Assembly (NCBI GenBank): GCA_050304175.1
Contig: JBNLDE010000068.1
Location: forward strand, 1-8,359
From: JAIOIW01 sp050304175
GTDB lineage: Bacteria > Pseudomonadota > Alphaproteobacteria > Rhizobiales > Rhizobiaceae
Length of the DNA: 8,359 nucleotides
Reading direction: 5' to 3'
The first letter of the stretch is position 1. The number at the start of each line of letters is the position of its first letter. This document shows, piece by piece, positions 1-6,570 of the stretch. Under the pieces are notes generated by a model, which had not been told where the DNA came from, did not search any database, and saw only the letters and a program-made list of their open reading frames with translations. The translations under genes and the position numbers were made by a program.

Positions 1-30
1 TTGCAGCGTCTCAGCGTTTCTGTCAAGACT

Positions 31-60
31 ATTCACATGTTAATTACACATCGGAACATG
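31..60 (+). promoter_or_regulatory. AT-rich leader upstream of the IclR-family gene; possible promoter or auto-operator
   Basis: This short AT-rich patch in otherwise GC-rich DNA lies just upstream of the regulator gene. It contains TGTTAATTACA (38-48), an imperfect palindrome in which four of five base pairs match around a central A. IclR-family proteins commonly bind short palindromes in front of their own or a neighbouring gene, so an operator or core promoter here is plausible. No convincing -35/-10 pair can be named, and the motif is short enough to occur by chance. Confidence 0.22.
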
Positions 61-90
61 GGAAAGCTGGAGGAAGCGCGGGGTGGCGCG

Positions 91-876
91 ATGAGAACGG
101 TCGACAAAGCTCTGTATTTATTGGATTTTTTTGACGATAAACGCCCCGAGCTTGGCCTGAGCGAACTGGCGCGCCTTTCCGAGATGGACAAGGCCACGAC
201 CCACCGCATGCTGGGCGCACTCGCGCGCGCCGGCATGGTCGAACAGCAACCCGAGACGCGGCTCTACCGGCTCGGCGCTACCGTTTTGCGGCTGGCGAGG
301 ATACGCGAGGCGACCTTCCCGGCGACCACGCTGCTGCAACCGATCCTGGAAGATCTCGCCGCGGAAACGGGTGAAACGGCGCATGCGTCGCTGCTAGCCG
401 GCCACAGCCTCGCCAATGTCGGCGTCGCGGAGAGCCCGCGTTCGAACCGGGTATTCGTCGAGCCCGGATTGAAATTGCCGTTCCACGCAACCGCCTCGGG
501 CACAGCCTTCCTCGCCTTCTGCGATCCGGACTTTGTCGAGCAAGTGCTTTCCGGGCCGCTTGCCGCGGTTACAGCGCGAACCGTCACCGATCCCGCCGTC
601 TTGCGCGAGACGATCCAGACCGCCCGCCGCAACGGCCACGCCCATGTCGATCAGGGTTTCGAGGCCGAAGTCTACGGCATTGCCGCACCCTTGTTCGGGC
701 GCCGCGGCGAGCCGGTCGGTGCCATCGCAGTGGCGACGCCGAGTCACCGCATGACGGGCGACCTGTCCAGGACCATTGCCGGCGCCATCATGGCGGCATC
801 GGTCAGGGCTTCGCGCGCCATGGGGGGCGAGGCTCCGGCTGCGTATGGCGGGCGGGCAAAGGCAGGTGTGGCATGA
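91..876 (+). CDS. IclR-family transcriptional regulator
   Basis: Predicted 261-residue cytoplasmic DNA-binding regulator, a normal length for IclR proteins. Residues ~1-65 form the winged helix-turn-helix: an N-terminal 'TVDKAL' helix, then LSELARL...DKATTHRMLGAL as the HTH, then YRLGATVLRLA leading into the linker helix. Residues ~70-245 are the effector-binding domain, with LPFHATASGTAFLAF (~129-143) and GIAAPLF typical of the family. The ligand cannot be read from the sequence. The open frame runs back to position 1. ATG 91 is chosen because the family usually begins 'M.TVDKAL'. ATG 58 is an alternative that would add 11 residues, and GGAGG (69-73) is rather far from ATG 91. The stop overlaps the start of the next gene as ATGA, so it probably controls, and is co-transcribed with, the hydrolase and aminotransferase genes. 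Confidence 0.9.
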   Translation: MRTVDKALYLLDFFDDKRPELGLSELARLSEMDKATTHRMLGALARAGMVEQQPETRLYRLGATVLRLARIREATFPATTLLQPILEDLAAETGETAHASLLAGHSLANVGVAESPRSNRVFVEPGLKLPFHATASGTAFLAFCDPDFVEQVLSGPLAAVTARTVTDPAVLRETIQTARRNGHAHVDQGFEAEVYGIAAPLFGRRGEPVGAIAVATPSHRMTGDLSRTIAGAIMAASVRASRAMGGEAPAAYGGRAKAGVA

Positions 877-1556
877 GTGAAGGCCGCGCACTGGTTCTGG
901 ATTTCGGCGGGGTAATTTCGCGCACCCTGTTTGAAACCCATGACCTGACCGAACTGGCCCTCGGCCTTGCGCCCGGCACATTGACCTGGCGGGGTCCGTT
1001 CGATCCGGATGGCGACGCGCTGTGGCGCGCGATGCAGGCCGGCGAGATCTCCGAGCGCGACTACTGGATGGAGCGAACGCGCGAAACCGGCGCACTGGTT
1101 GGCAGGAACTGGACGCGCATGGAGGACTTCGTCACCGCCGCGCGCGGCGCCGACCCCGAGGCGGTGATCCGACCGGAAGCGCTGCAGGCCATCGGCGCGG
1201 CGAAGGCCGCCGGCTGCAGGCTCGCGATCCTGTCCAACGAGCTCGACCTTTTCTACGGCGTGGGCTTCCGCGACAGGCTGCCGTTCCTCGCCGACTTCGA
1301 CCTGATCGTCGATGCGACCCACACCGGGATCCTGAAACCCGACCCGCGCGCCTATGCCTTCGTTACCGACGGGCTGGGACTGGCCGCGGGCAGCTGCGTG
1401 TTCGTCGACGACCAGAAGAAGAACATTACCGGGGCCGAAGCCGCCGGCATGCAAACCATCCATTTCGATGTCCGCCAGCCGCGCGAAAGCTATGCGGCCG
1501 CGCTCGCCCTGCTGGGCGTCGAGAAAGCAAGGGAGAAGAACAATGATGCTGCATGA
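873..1556 (+). CDS. HAD-superfamily hydrolase (subfamily IA-like phosphatase)
   Basis: Predicted 227-residue soluble hydrolase with all four HAD motifs. Motif I is LDFGGVIS, with the nucleophile Asp10. Motif II is ILSNE with Ser121. Motif III is GILKPDP with Lys155. Motif IV is CVFVDDQ with Asp179/Asp180, followed by KNITGAEAAGM. The DFGGV form of motif I, with Gly where many phosphatases have the general acid Asp, occurs in YihX/epoxide-hydrolase-N-terminus-like HAD proteins. A small helical cap lies at ~20-95 (GEISERDYW region). Phosphate monoester hydrolysis is the likely chemistry, but the substrate is unknown and a dehalogenase-type activity cannot be excluded from sequence. The ATG overlaps the regulator stop by 4 nt, and its own end overlaps the aminotransferase start by 14 nt, which implies translational coupling and a shared pathway. 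Confidence 0.88.
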   Translation: MSEGRALVLDFGGVISRTLFETHDLTELALGLAPGTLTWRGPFDPDGDALWRAMQAGEISERDYWMERTRETGALVGRNWTRMEDFVTAARGADPEAVIRPEALQAIGAAKAAGCRLAILSNELDLFYGVGFRDRLPFLADFDLIVDATHTGILKPDPRAYAFVTDGLGLAAGSCVFVDDQKKNITGAEAAGMQTIHFDVRQPRESYAAALALLGVEKAREKNNDAA

Positions 1557-2904
1557 CAACAATTTCCTGAAGGAAAACAATGCGAAGTATCTGTGGCATC
1601 CGATGGCCCACCCCGCCGAGATGCGCGCCCACCCGCCCAAGGTGATCACGGCAGCCGAAGGCGTGACGCTGACCGATGTCGACGGCCACAGGACGCTCGA
1701 CGCCGTCGGCGGGCTGTGGAACGTCAATCTCGGCTATTCGGTCGACCCTGTGAAGCGCGCGATTGCCGAGCAGCTCGACCAGCTGGCCTACTATTCGGCC
1801 TTCCGCGGCACCTCGACCGGACCGGCGATCGAACTGTCCTATATGCTGGCCGAGTGGTTCGCGCCCGACGGCATGGTGCGCTCGTTCTTCACCTCCGGCG
1901 GGTCCGACTCCGTCGAGACCGCCCTGCGGCTGGCGCGCCAGTATCACAAGATCCGCGGCGACCGCGACCGCACCAAGTTCCTCAGCCTCAAGAAGGGCTA
2001 TCACGGCACCCATTTCGGCGGCGCGTCGATAAACGGCAACGCCAATTTCCGCCGCAACTACGAACCGCTGCTGCCCGGCTGCTTCCATATCTCTGCGCCC
2101 TATGCCTATCGCAACCCGTTCGGGGAGACCGATCCGGAACGGCTGGCGCAGCTCTGCGCCAACGAACTGGAGGACGAGATCGCCTTCCAGGGACCGGACA
2201 CCGTCGCCGCCTTCATCATGGAGCCGGTGCTCGGCGCCGGCGGCGTGATCCCGCCGCATGAGAGCTTCATGCCCATGGTGCGCGAGATCTGCGACCGCCA
2301 CGGCATCCTGCTGATCGCCGACGAGGTGATCACCGCGTTCGGGCGCACCGGCGCCTGGACCGGCTCGCGGCTGTGGAGCGTCAAGCCAGACCTGATGACG
2401 ACCGCCAAGGCGATCACCAACGGCTACTTCCCTTTCGGCGCGGTGATGATTTCCGAAAAGGTCGCCGAGGTGTTCGAGAACGACGCCACCGCCTTCGGCT
2501 CGATTGGCCACGGCTACACATATTCGGCCCATCCCGTGGGCGCGGCGGCGGCGCTTGCCTGCCTGCCGGAGATCACCAAGGCCAATGTGGCCGTCAACGC
2601 CAGCGCGCGCGGCGCCGAATTGCTGGCCGGCGCCGAACGGCTCAAGGACAGGCACGAGATGGTCGGCGACGTACGCGGCAAGGGACTGATGGTGGCGATC
2701 GAGCTCGTCTCGGACCGCGCCGCGAAGAAGCCGGTCGACAAGGCGGCGATCGCAACCGTCTTCGAGACCGCCTACCAGGCCGGCGTCATGGTCCGCGTCT
2801 CCGGCCCCAACATCATCTTGTCGCCGCCGCTGGTCATCACCGCCGGCGACGTCGACAAGATCGTCGCCGCCCTCGACGCGGGGCTTGCCGCCGCGGCGAA
2901 ATAG
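1543..2904 (+). CDS. Class III (omega) PLP-dependent aminotransferase
   Basis: Predicted 453-residue cytosolic fold-type I aminotransferase of full family length. Seen features are GLWNVNLGY (57-65, substrate-pocket loop typical of omega-amino acid/amine:pyruvate enzymes), FFTSGGSDSVETA (115-127, PLP phosphate binding), KGYHGTHFGGAS, MEPVLGAGG (226-234), LLIADEVITAFGRTG with Asp260 for the pyridine nitrogen, and TTAKAITNGY with the Schiff-base Lys289. VRVSGPN near 417-423 carries Arg418, at the position of the flexible carboxylate-gating Arg in such transaminases. It should move an amino group from a primary amine or omega-amino acid to a keto acid such as pyruvate. The exact donor (beta-alanine, taurine, putrescine or other) cannot be told. 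The start is ATG 1543, followed by an in-frame ATG at 1546, with GGGAG (1531-1535) at good spacing; the open frame upstream lies inside the hydrolase gene. It is the last gene of the operon. Confidence 0.92.
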   Translation: MMLHDNNFLKENNAKYLWHPMAHPAEMRAHPPKVITAAEGVTLTDVDGHRTLDAVGGLWNVNLGYSVDPVKRAIAEQLDQLAYYSAFRGTSTGPAIELSYMLAEWFAPDGMVRSFFTSGGSDSVETALRLARQYHKIRGDRDRTKFLSLKKGYHGTHFGGASINGNANFRRNYEPLLPGCFHISAPYAYRNPFGETDPERLAQLCANELEDEIAFQGPDTVAAFIMEPVLGAGGVIPPHESFMPMVREICDRHGILLIADEVITAFGRTGAWTGSRLWSVKPDLMTTAKAITNGYFPFGAVMISEKVAEVFENDATAFGSIGHGYTYSAHPVGAAAALACLPEITKANVAVNASARGAELLAGAERLKDRHEMVGDVRGKGLMVAIELVSDRAAKKPVDKAAIATVFETAYQAGVMVRVSGPNIILSPPLVITAGDVDKIVAALDAGLAAAAK

Positions 2905-2905
2905 G

Positions 2906-3362
2906 CGCCGCGCGGATTTCCTGCTTCATCAATGACCGGCGCAGGGCATGGACCTCTTCGCCGGTCGATTCCTTCGCGCGCACTCCGGCCACGACGGCGG
3001 CGGTCACCTCGCCGGACCCAGCCGGCGCGAGCTTGTCGTTGCCGGAATTGCTGCGCACGTAATTGACCGCGGCCGCAACCTCGTCATCGCTGGGGAAGTC
3101 GGAGGGTGGCATCTCGTTGTCGATCTTGTCGCCCTTCACATCAATCGGGCCTGCAAGACCGCGCGCCACCACATCAAGCGGGAAATCTTTCGACAGGAAC
3201 AGGTCCTGGTTGGCGGCAAGAGCGGTGAACTTGCCTTTCTTGCCGCTCGGCATCCGGCTCGTGGCAAGCGGCGCACACATCGCTGAACTGTTGCGCTCTC
3301 TCGAACGCGCCGGGCAACGCCTTACGTGCCTTCAAGGATATGCCTCCCATCGGGCCGGCCAT
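2906..3362 (-). pseudogene. Degenerate class I cytochrome c (frameshifted and 5'-truncated)
   Basis: On the - strand one frame reads AQQFSDVCAACHEPDAE, with CXXCH encoded at 3275-3261. The continuation expected for a mono-haem cytochrome c, GKKGKFTALAANQDLFLS and on to KIDNEMPPSDFPSDDEVAAAVNYVRS, is in the next frame. It includes the likely axial Met (codon 3112-3110) and the C-terminal helix. One extra base, or two missing ones, between about 3261 and 3245 would account for the break. Upstream of the haem motif none of the three frames gives a hydrophobic signal peptide, which a periplasmic cytochrome needs. Downstream, the frame runs without a stop into the antisense of the aminotransferase gene, to 2837. 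The likely original role was periplasmic electron transfer. The ends given are approximate. A sequencing error could explain the frameshift but not the missing export signal. Confidence 0.65.
2931..2970 (+). terminator. Inverted repeat downstream of the aminotransferase gene; possible terminator
   Basis: GACCGGCG (2934-2941) and CGCCGGTC (2959-2966) are perfect 8-bp arms around a 17-nt loop, starting 29 nt after the aminotransferase stop. AAT (2931-2933) and ATT (2968-2970) could extend the stem past a bulged G. Only a short, non-continuous T-rich tail follows. The arms also lie in the degenerate 3' part of the cytochrome remnant, and an 8-bp repeat of this spacing is not rare by chance, so the terminator role is tentative. 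Confidence 0.35.
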
Positions 3363-3492
3363 GAACCGACCGCAAGCCGGCTCTTTGCGGCCAGTCGTCC
3401 CAAATGGCGAGCGCCTCCCCCAGTCCTGTCAACCTAGAGCCGTTTCGGCCGGGACGGCGCCAAAACCATCTGCCGACTGTCGGATCGATCAA
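3363..3492. other. Non-coding stretch between the ynjC terminator and the cytochrome remnant
   Basis: I see no gene here. This is where the ATP-binding subunit gene (ynjD) would follow ynjC in E. coli-type ynjBCD operons. None of the three - strand frames shows a Walker A motif, ABC signature or Walker B motif. The frames that cross the region read only arginine-rich, shadow-like sequence, apart from a short lead-in to the cytochrome haem motif. It may be a deletion scar. Confidence 0.4.
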
Positions 3493-3524
3493 AGGGCGAT
3501 GCCGCCTCAAACCCGCATCGCCCT
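3493..3524 (-). terminator. Hairpin spanning the ynjC stop codon; probable operon terminator
   Basis: AGGGCGATGC (3493-3502) and GCATCGCCCT (3515-3524) form a perfect 10-bp inverted repeat with a 12-nt loop. The ynjC stop codon (3509-3507) lies inside the loop. Read on the - strand, the 3' arm ends CGCCCT and is followed by TTGATC, a weak T-tract. A 10-bp repeat at this spacing is unlikely by chance in a window of this size, and its position at the end of the operon fits an intrinsic terminator. Confidence 0.5.
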
Positions 3525-5198
3525 CTTGTTGCGGAAGGCGAAAGCGGGGATCGCGGTTGCAACCACGAAGCCCAGCACCGGCAACAGCATCTGTACGAAG
3601 GCGTAGACGCCGATCACGCGCCGGTTGCCGCCGGACGCCAGCGCCACAGCTTCGGTGGTCACGGTCGTCAGGCGTCCGGCTCCAATCAGCACGGTCGGCA
3701 GATACTGCCCGATCGAGACCGCGAAACCGACGGCGGCGGCGGTGAGGATGGCGCGAGTCATCATCGGCAGTCGTACCATGGCCAGGCTTCGCCACCGGCC
3801 TGCGCCCAGTCCGGCCGCCACGGCCATGTAGCGCTTGTCGAACGCCCGCCACGGATCGGCGAGCGACAGGAAGACATAGGGCATGACGAAGACCAGGTGG
3901 ACGAAGACCAGCGCGGTGAGGCTAGCATCGGCATGCGCCCCGATGATCAGCAATTGCAGGCCGAACAAAAACGCGGCCTGCGGCACGATCAACGGCAGGT
4001 AGACCAGCCAAAGCAGGCGGCCGGGCGGGCGGCGCGTTTCGTCCTCGCGCACGAGGCAAAGCAGGGACAGAAGCGTTGCGAGGACCGTCGCCAGCGCTGC
4101 TGTGACGAGTGTGGTCGCCAGTGGGGCGGTGATGGCCGGCGCCGCGCGCATCCAGCTCCGCAGCGTGAATTGCCGCGGCAGCGCGTCGGGAAACTGCCAA
4201 AGGCCGGCAATCGACCACACAGCGAGCACGGCGAGACCGGCGAATATGACGCCCGCCGACAACAGCATGCCGGCCAGCGCGAAGCGACGGACAAGGCCGT
4301 CGCGGCGCATCCGCCAGCCGCGTTCGCAGGCAAAGGTGGCGATGAGGGACCCGATGCGCTCCAACACGATCCAGACAAGGAGCGCCGCCGTCGTGACTCC
4401 AAGCTGCAGGACGGCGCCCGCCGATGCCAGGAATCGCGTCTGCAGTTCCGGATCGTTCATCCAGGTGACCAGGCGCACGGCCAGCGGCGCCGGCGTGGTC
4501 GGCCCGAGGATCGCTGCGACATCGACCACCGAGCTTGCAAACGCGATGACCGCGAAAACGGCGAGACGGATCTGCCGGTAGATCGACGGCCAGGCGACGA
4601 ACGCAAATCCCGCGATCCGTCCATAGCCGAGTGATGCCGCGAGCTGGCGGGTCTGCGCGACCCTGACCTGGGGTAAGGCGGCGAGCGTGACCAGCAGCAC
4701 GAAGGGGATTTCCTTGACCACGAGGCCGGCCATCATCGAAAGCCCCATCGGGTCGTTGACGATCAGCCAGTCTGGCGGGTCGGTCCACCCGGTCAGCCAC
4801 GGCGAAACAAGCCGCGCGATCATGCCCGAGGGCGCGATCAGAAAGGCGAGACCGAAGGCCGCGGCAGCGTGCGGCACCGACAAAAGCGGCGACATCGCAT
4901 GCTGCGCCCGCACGAAGGCGGGCGTACCGGCCCAGGCGGCAACGAACAGCATGACGAGGATCAGGGAAACCGCCGCCGTGCCGACACCGCTTGCAAGGCT
5001 GATCCCGGCGGAAATCCCGATCCCGGGCTTGGCCAGCAACATGGCGAACGGCTCAAGCCCGATCGTGTTTCCGCCCAGCGCCGGCAGGTAACCGAAGGCG
5101 GGAGCAAGGGTTCCGGCCAAGCCGAACAAAATCGGCCCGACCAGGAGAATGACCGCGAGAACCGGGCCGAGCCGCGCAATCGTCATGCGGTCCGGCAC
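3507..5198 (-). CDS. ynjC: YnjC-like ABC transporter permease, two fused permease domains
   Basis: Predicted 563-residue inner-membrane protein with many hydrophobic helices. It opens with ARLGPVLAVILLVGPILFGL and is built as two permease halves in one chain. Each half carries an EAA-type cytoplasmic loop for contact with an ATPase: QLAASLGYGRIAGFAFVAWP at ~185-204 and AVAAGLGAGRWRSLAMVRLP at ~459-478. The fused layout and the N-terminal LAPAFGYLPALGG segment match YnjC of E. coli, which is somewhat shorter. The YnjBCD substrate is unknown. The frame starts at GTG 5198, 12 nt after the ynjB stop; ATG 5186 is an equally possible start, and neither has a clear Shine-Dalgarno sequence, so coupling to ynjB is likely. 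No ATP-binding subunit gene follows in this window. Confidence 0.88.
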   Translation of the reverse strand: MPDRMTIARLGPVLAVILLVGPILFGLAGTLAPAFGYLPALGGNTIGLEPFAMLLAKPGIGISAGISLASGVGTAAVSLILVMLFVAAWAGTPAFVRAQHAMSPLLSVPHAAAAFGLAFLIAPSGMIARLVSPWLTGWTDPPDWLIVNDPMGLSMMAGLVVKEIPFVLLVTLAALPQVRVAQTRQLAASLGYGRIAGFAFVAWPSIYRQIRLAVFAVIAFASSVVDVAAILGPTTPAPLAVRLVTWMNDPELQTRFLASAGAVLQLGVTTAALLVWIVLERIGSLIATFACERGWRMRRDGLVRRFALAGMLLSAGVIFAGLAVLAVWSIAGLWQFPDALPRQFTLRSWMRAAPAITAPLATTLVTAALATVLATLLSLLCLVREDETRRPPGRLLWLVYLPLIVPQAAFLFGLQLLIIGAHADASLTALVFVHLVFVMPYVFLSLADPWRAFDKRYMAVAAGLGAGRWRSLAMVRLPMMTRAILTAAAVGFAVSIGQYLPTVLIGAGRLTTVTTEAVALASGGNRRVIGVYAFVQMLLPVLGFVVATAIPAFAFRNKRAMRV

Positions 5199-5210
5199 GA
5201 CGGGGAGAGC

Positions 5211-6431
5211 CTAGTTGCCGACGCCGTAGCGGCGGATCCATTTCTCCTCGAGCCTGGTCATCCAGCTGGAATGCGGCTCGGGCAGTGCCGGACCGAGTTC
5301 GGCGGGTGTTAGCGTCGCGATACCCAGGTCAAGCGCTTCGAACGTCGCACGCTCGTCGGCACTCAGCTTGTCCATCGCCAGCACGGTCGGATCGCCCCAG
5401 ACATTCGGATCCTGCTTGCGCGCCTGCGCCTCCGGCGAGATCAGAAAATTGGCCAGAACCAGCGAACCTGCCTTGGACGTCGCATTGTAGGGAATGGCGA
5501 CGAAATGGGTGTTGGAAAGCGTGCCGCCCGGGAACACGAACGAGCGGACCGTATCGGGCAGTTCCTTGGCCTTGATGGCGGCGGACGCCTCTGCGGGATT
5601 GAAGGCGAAGATAATCTCGACCTCGCCATCGGCCAGCAACTGCTTCATCGCCGGATAGTTCTTGGGGAATGCCTTGGCCGACCGCCACATCAGCGGGTGC
5701 AACTTGTCGAGATATTCGAACAGCGGCTTCGTCACGGTCTCGAACGAGGCCTCGTCGACCGGCTTCTGCAACACCGCCGGATCGGCGATCAGCTCGGTCA
5801 GAGCCTGCTTGAGGAAAGAGGACCCGATGAAGTCCGGCGGCTGCGGATAGGAGAACTTGCCGGGATGCGCTTTGGCCCATTCGAGCAGTTCGCGCACCGA
5901 ACCGGGCATGGTGTCGGAAGGCGTGCGCGCGGTGTCGTGGAAGAACACCAGCTTGGCCATGCCCCACGGGCTTTCCAGGCCATCGGCCGGGACGGTGAAG
6001 TCGACGGTGACCGTCGGCTTGTTTTCAACGTCGACATATTTCCAGTTGGGCAGCCGTTCGGCCCAGCCGGGGGTGAACAGCAGGCCCTTCTGCTTCATAG
6101 AGGCGAAGTTCTCGCCGTTGATCCAGATGAGATCGACCGTTCCGCCCTCATCCTTGGCGGCCGCCTTCTCGGCCACTACCTTGGCGACGGCGGTCGCGGT
6201 GTCCTGCAATTTCACATGCACCACCTTGACCCCGTAACGCGCCTCGACCTGATCCCCGGCCCACTCGATATAGGCATTGATGTTGTCGGACCCGCCCCAG
6301 GCGTTCCAGTAGACGGTTTCGCCGCGGGCATCCTTCAGCACGCCGTCCCAGTCGGCCGGATCGGGGTTGCCGGCGTTGGCCGCGGCGGTCAGGAATGTGA
6401 GGGCGGCAAGCGTGGACCAAAGTCGTTTCAA
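5211..6431 (-). CDS. ynjB: YnjB-like ABC transporter periplasmic substrate-binding protein
   Basis: Predicted 406-residue exported binding protein. A signal peptide (residues 1-20, KRLW then a hydrophobic core, ending AANA) precedes the mature start GNPDPADW. Family-typical segments are ETVYWNAWGGSDNINAYIEW (38-57), VKVVHVKLQDT, VDLIWINGENFASMKQKGLL (99-118) and NVWGDPTVL near the C-terminus. These match YnjB of E. coli, whose ligand is not established. The first 89 bases of the open frame (GTG 6518) read non-signal-like sequence. TTG at 6431-6429 is chosen because AAGGA (6444-6440) lies 8 nt upstream and the protein then begins directly with a normal signal peptide. It pairs with the permease gene 12 nt downstream. 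With no ATPase gene adjacent, the transporter either borrows one or no longer works. Confidence 0.9.
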   Translation of the reverse strand: MKRLWSTLAALTFLTAAANAGNPDPADWDGVLKDARGETVYWNAWGGSDNINAYIEWAGDQVEARYGVKVVHVKLQDTATAVAKVVAEKAAAKDEGGTVDLIWINGENFASMKQKGLLFTPGWAERLPNWKYVDVENKPTVTVDFTVPADGLESPWGMAKLVFFHDTARTPSDTMPGSVRELLEWAKAHPGKFSYPQPPDFIGSSFLKQALTELIADPAVLQKPVDEASFETVTKPLFEYLDKLHPLMWRSAKAFPKNYPAMKQLLADGEVEIIFAFNPAEASAAIKAKELPDTVRSFVFPGGTLSNTHFVAIPYNATSKAGSLVLANFLISPEAQARKQDPNVWGDPTVLAMDKLSADERATFEALDLGIATLTPAELGPALPEPHSSWMTRLEEKWIRRYGVGN

Positions 6432-6439
6432 GTCGGTTT

Positions 6440-6444
6440 TCCTT
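6440..6444 (-). promoter_or_regulatory. Ribosome binding site deciding the ynjB TTG start
   Basis: AAGGA on the - strand, with an 8-nt spacer to the TTG at 6431. It sits just where the encoded signal peptide begins, while the earlier GTG at 6518 has no comparable site, so it supports the unusual TTG initiation codon. Confidence 0.6.
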
Positions 6445-6510
6445 CGCAATTTCAAGGCGATTTCGGGTTTCGTTTGGAACACGCCGCGACACCTGCGGTC
6501 AATCGCGACG

Positions 6511-6543
6511 CCCGTCACTTCACCGTGATGGCGATGTGACGGG
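6511..6543 (-). terminator. Inverted repeat between the exported-protein gene and ynjB; terminator or operator
   Basis: CCCGTCAC (6511-6518) and GTGACGGG (6536-6543) are perfect 8-bp arms around a 17-nt centre. On the - strand the repeat begins 27 nt after the stop of the exported-protein gene and lies about 80-110 nt before the ynjB start. It could end the upstream transcript or serve as an operator for ynjBC. There is no T-tract after the stem. Roughly a few 8-bp repeats of this spacing are expected by chance in a window this long, so only the position supports it. Confidence 0.35.
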
Positions 6544-6570
6544 GCCGCGCCTCAAAATGCGGACTATCGC

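Noticed and set aside
1..90. IclR gene starting at TTG 1
   Set aside because: The first 30 codons do not resemble the family N-terminus, while ATG 91 gives the usual 'M.TVDKAL' start.
744..1727. 327-codon antisense frame over the HAD gene
   Set aside because: It is a shadow of the HAD and IclR frames, with no recognisable domain and no ribosome binding site considered credible.
1426..2655. 409-codon open frame antisense to the aminotransferase gene
   Set aside because: Its translation is low-complexity and rich in Arg, Gly, Ala and Val, as expected from the shadow of a GC-rich gene. The sense frame carries clear aminotransferase motifs.
3322..3852. 176-codon - strand frame overlapping the ynjC 3' end, considered as an ynjD remnant
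   Set aside because: It has no Walker or signature motif and is mostly Arg-rich out-of-frame reading of ynjC; the part past ynjC has no recognisable ATPase similarity.
5505..6539. 344-codon + strand frame across ynjB
   Set aside because: Antisense shadow of ynjB; the - strand frame has the signal peptide and family motifs.
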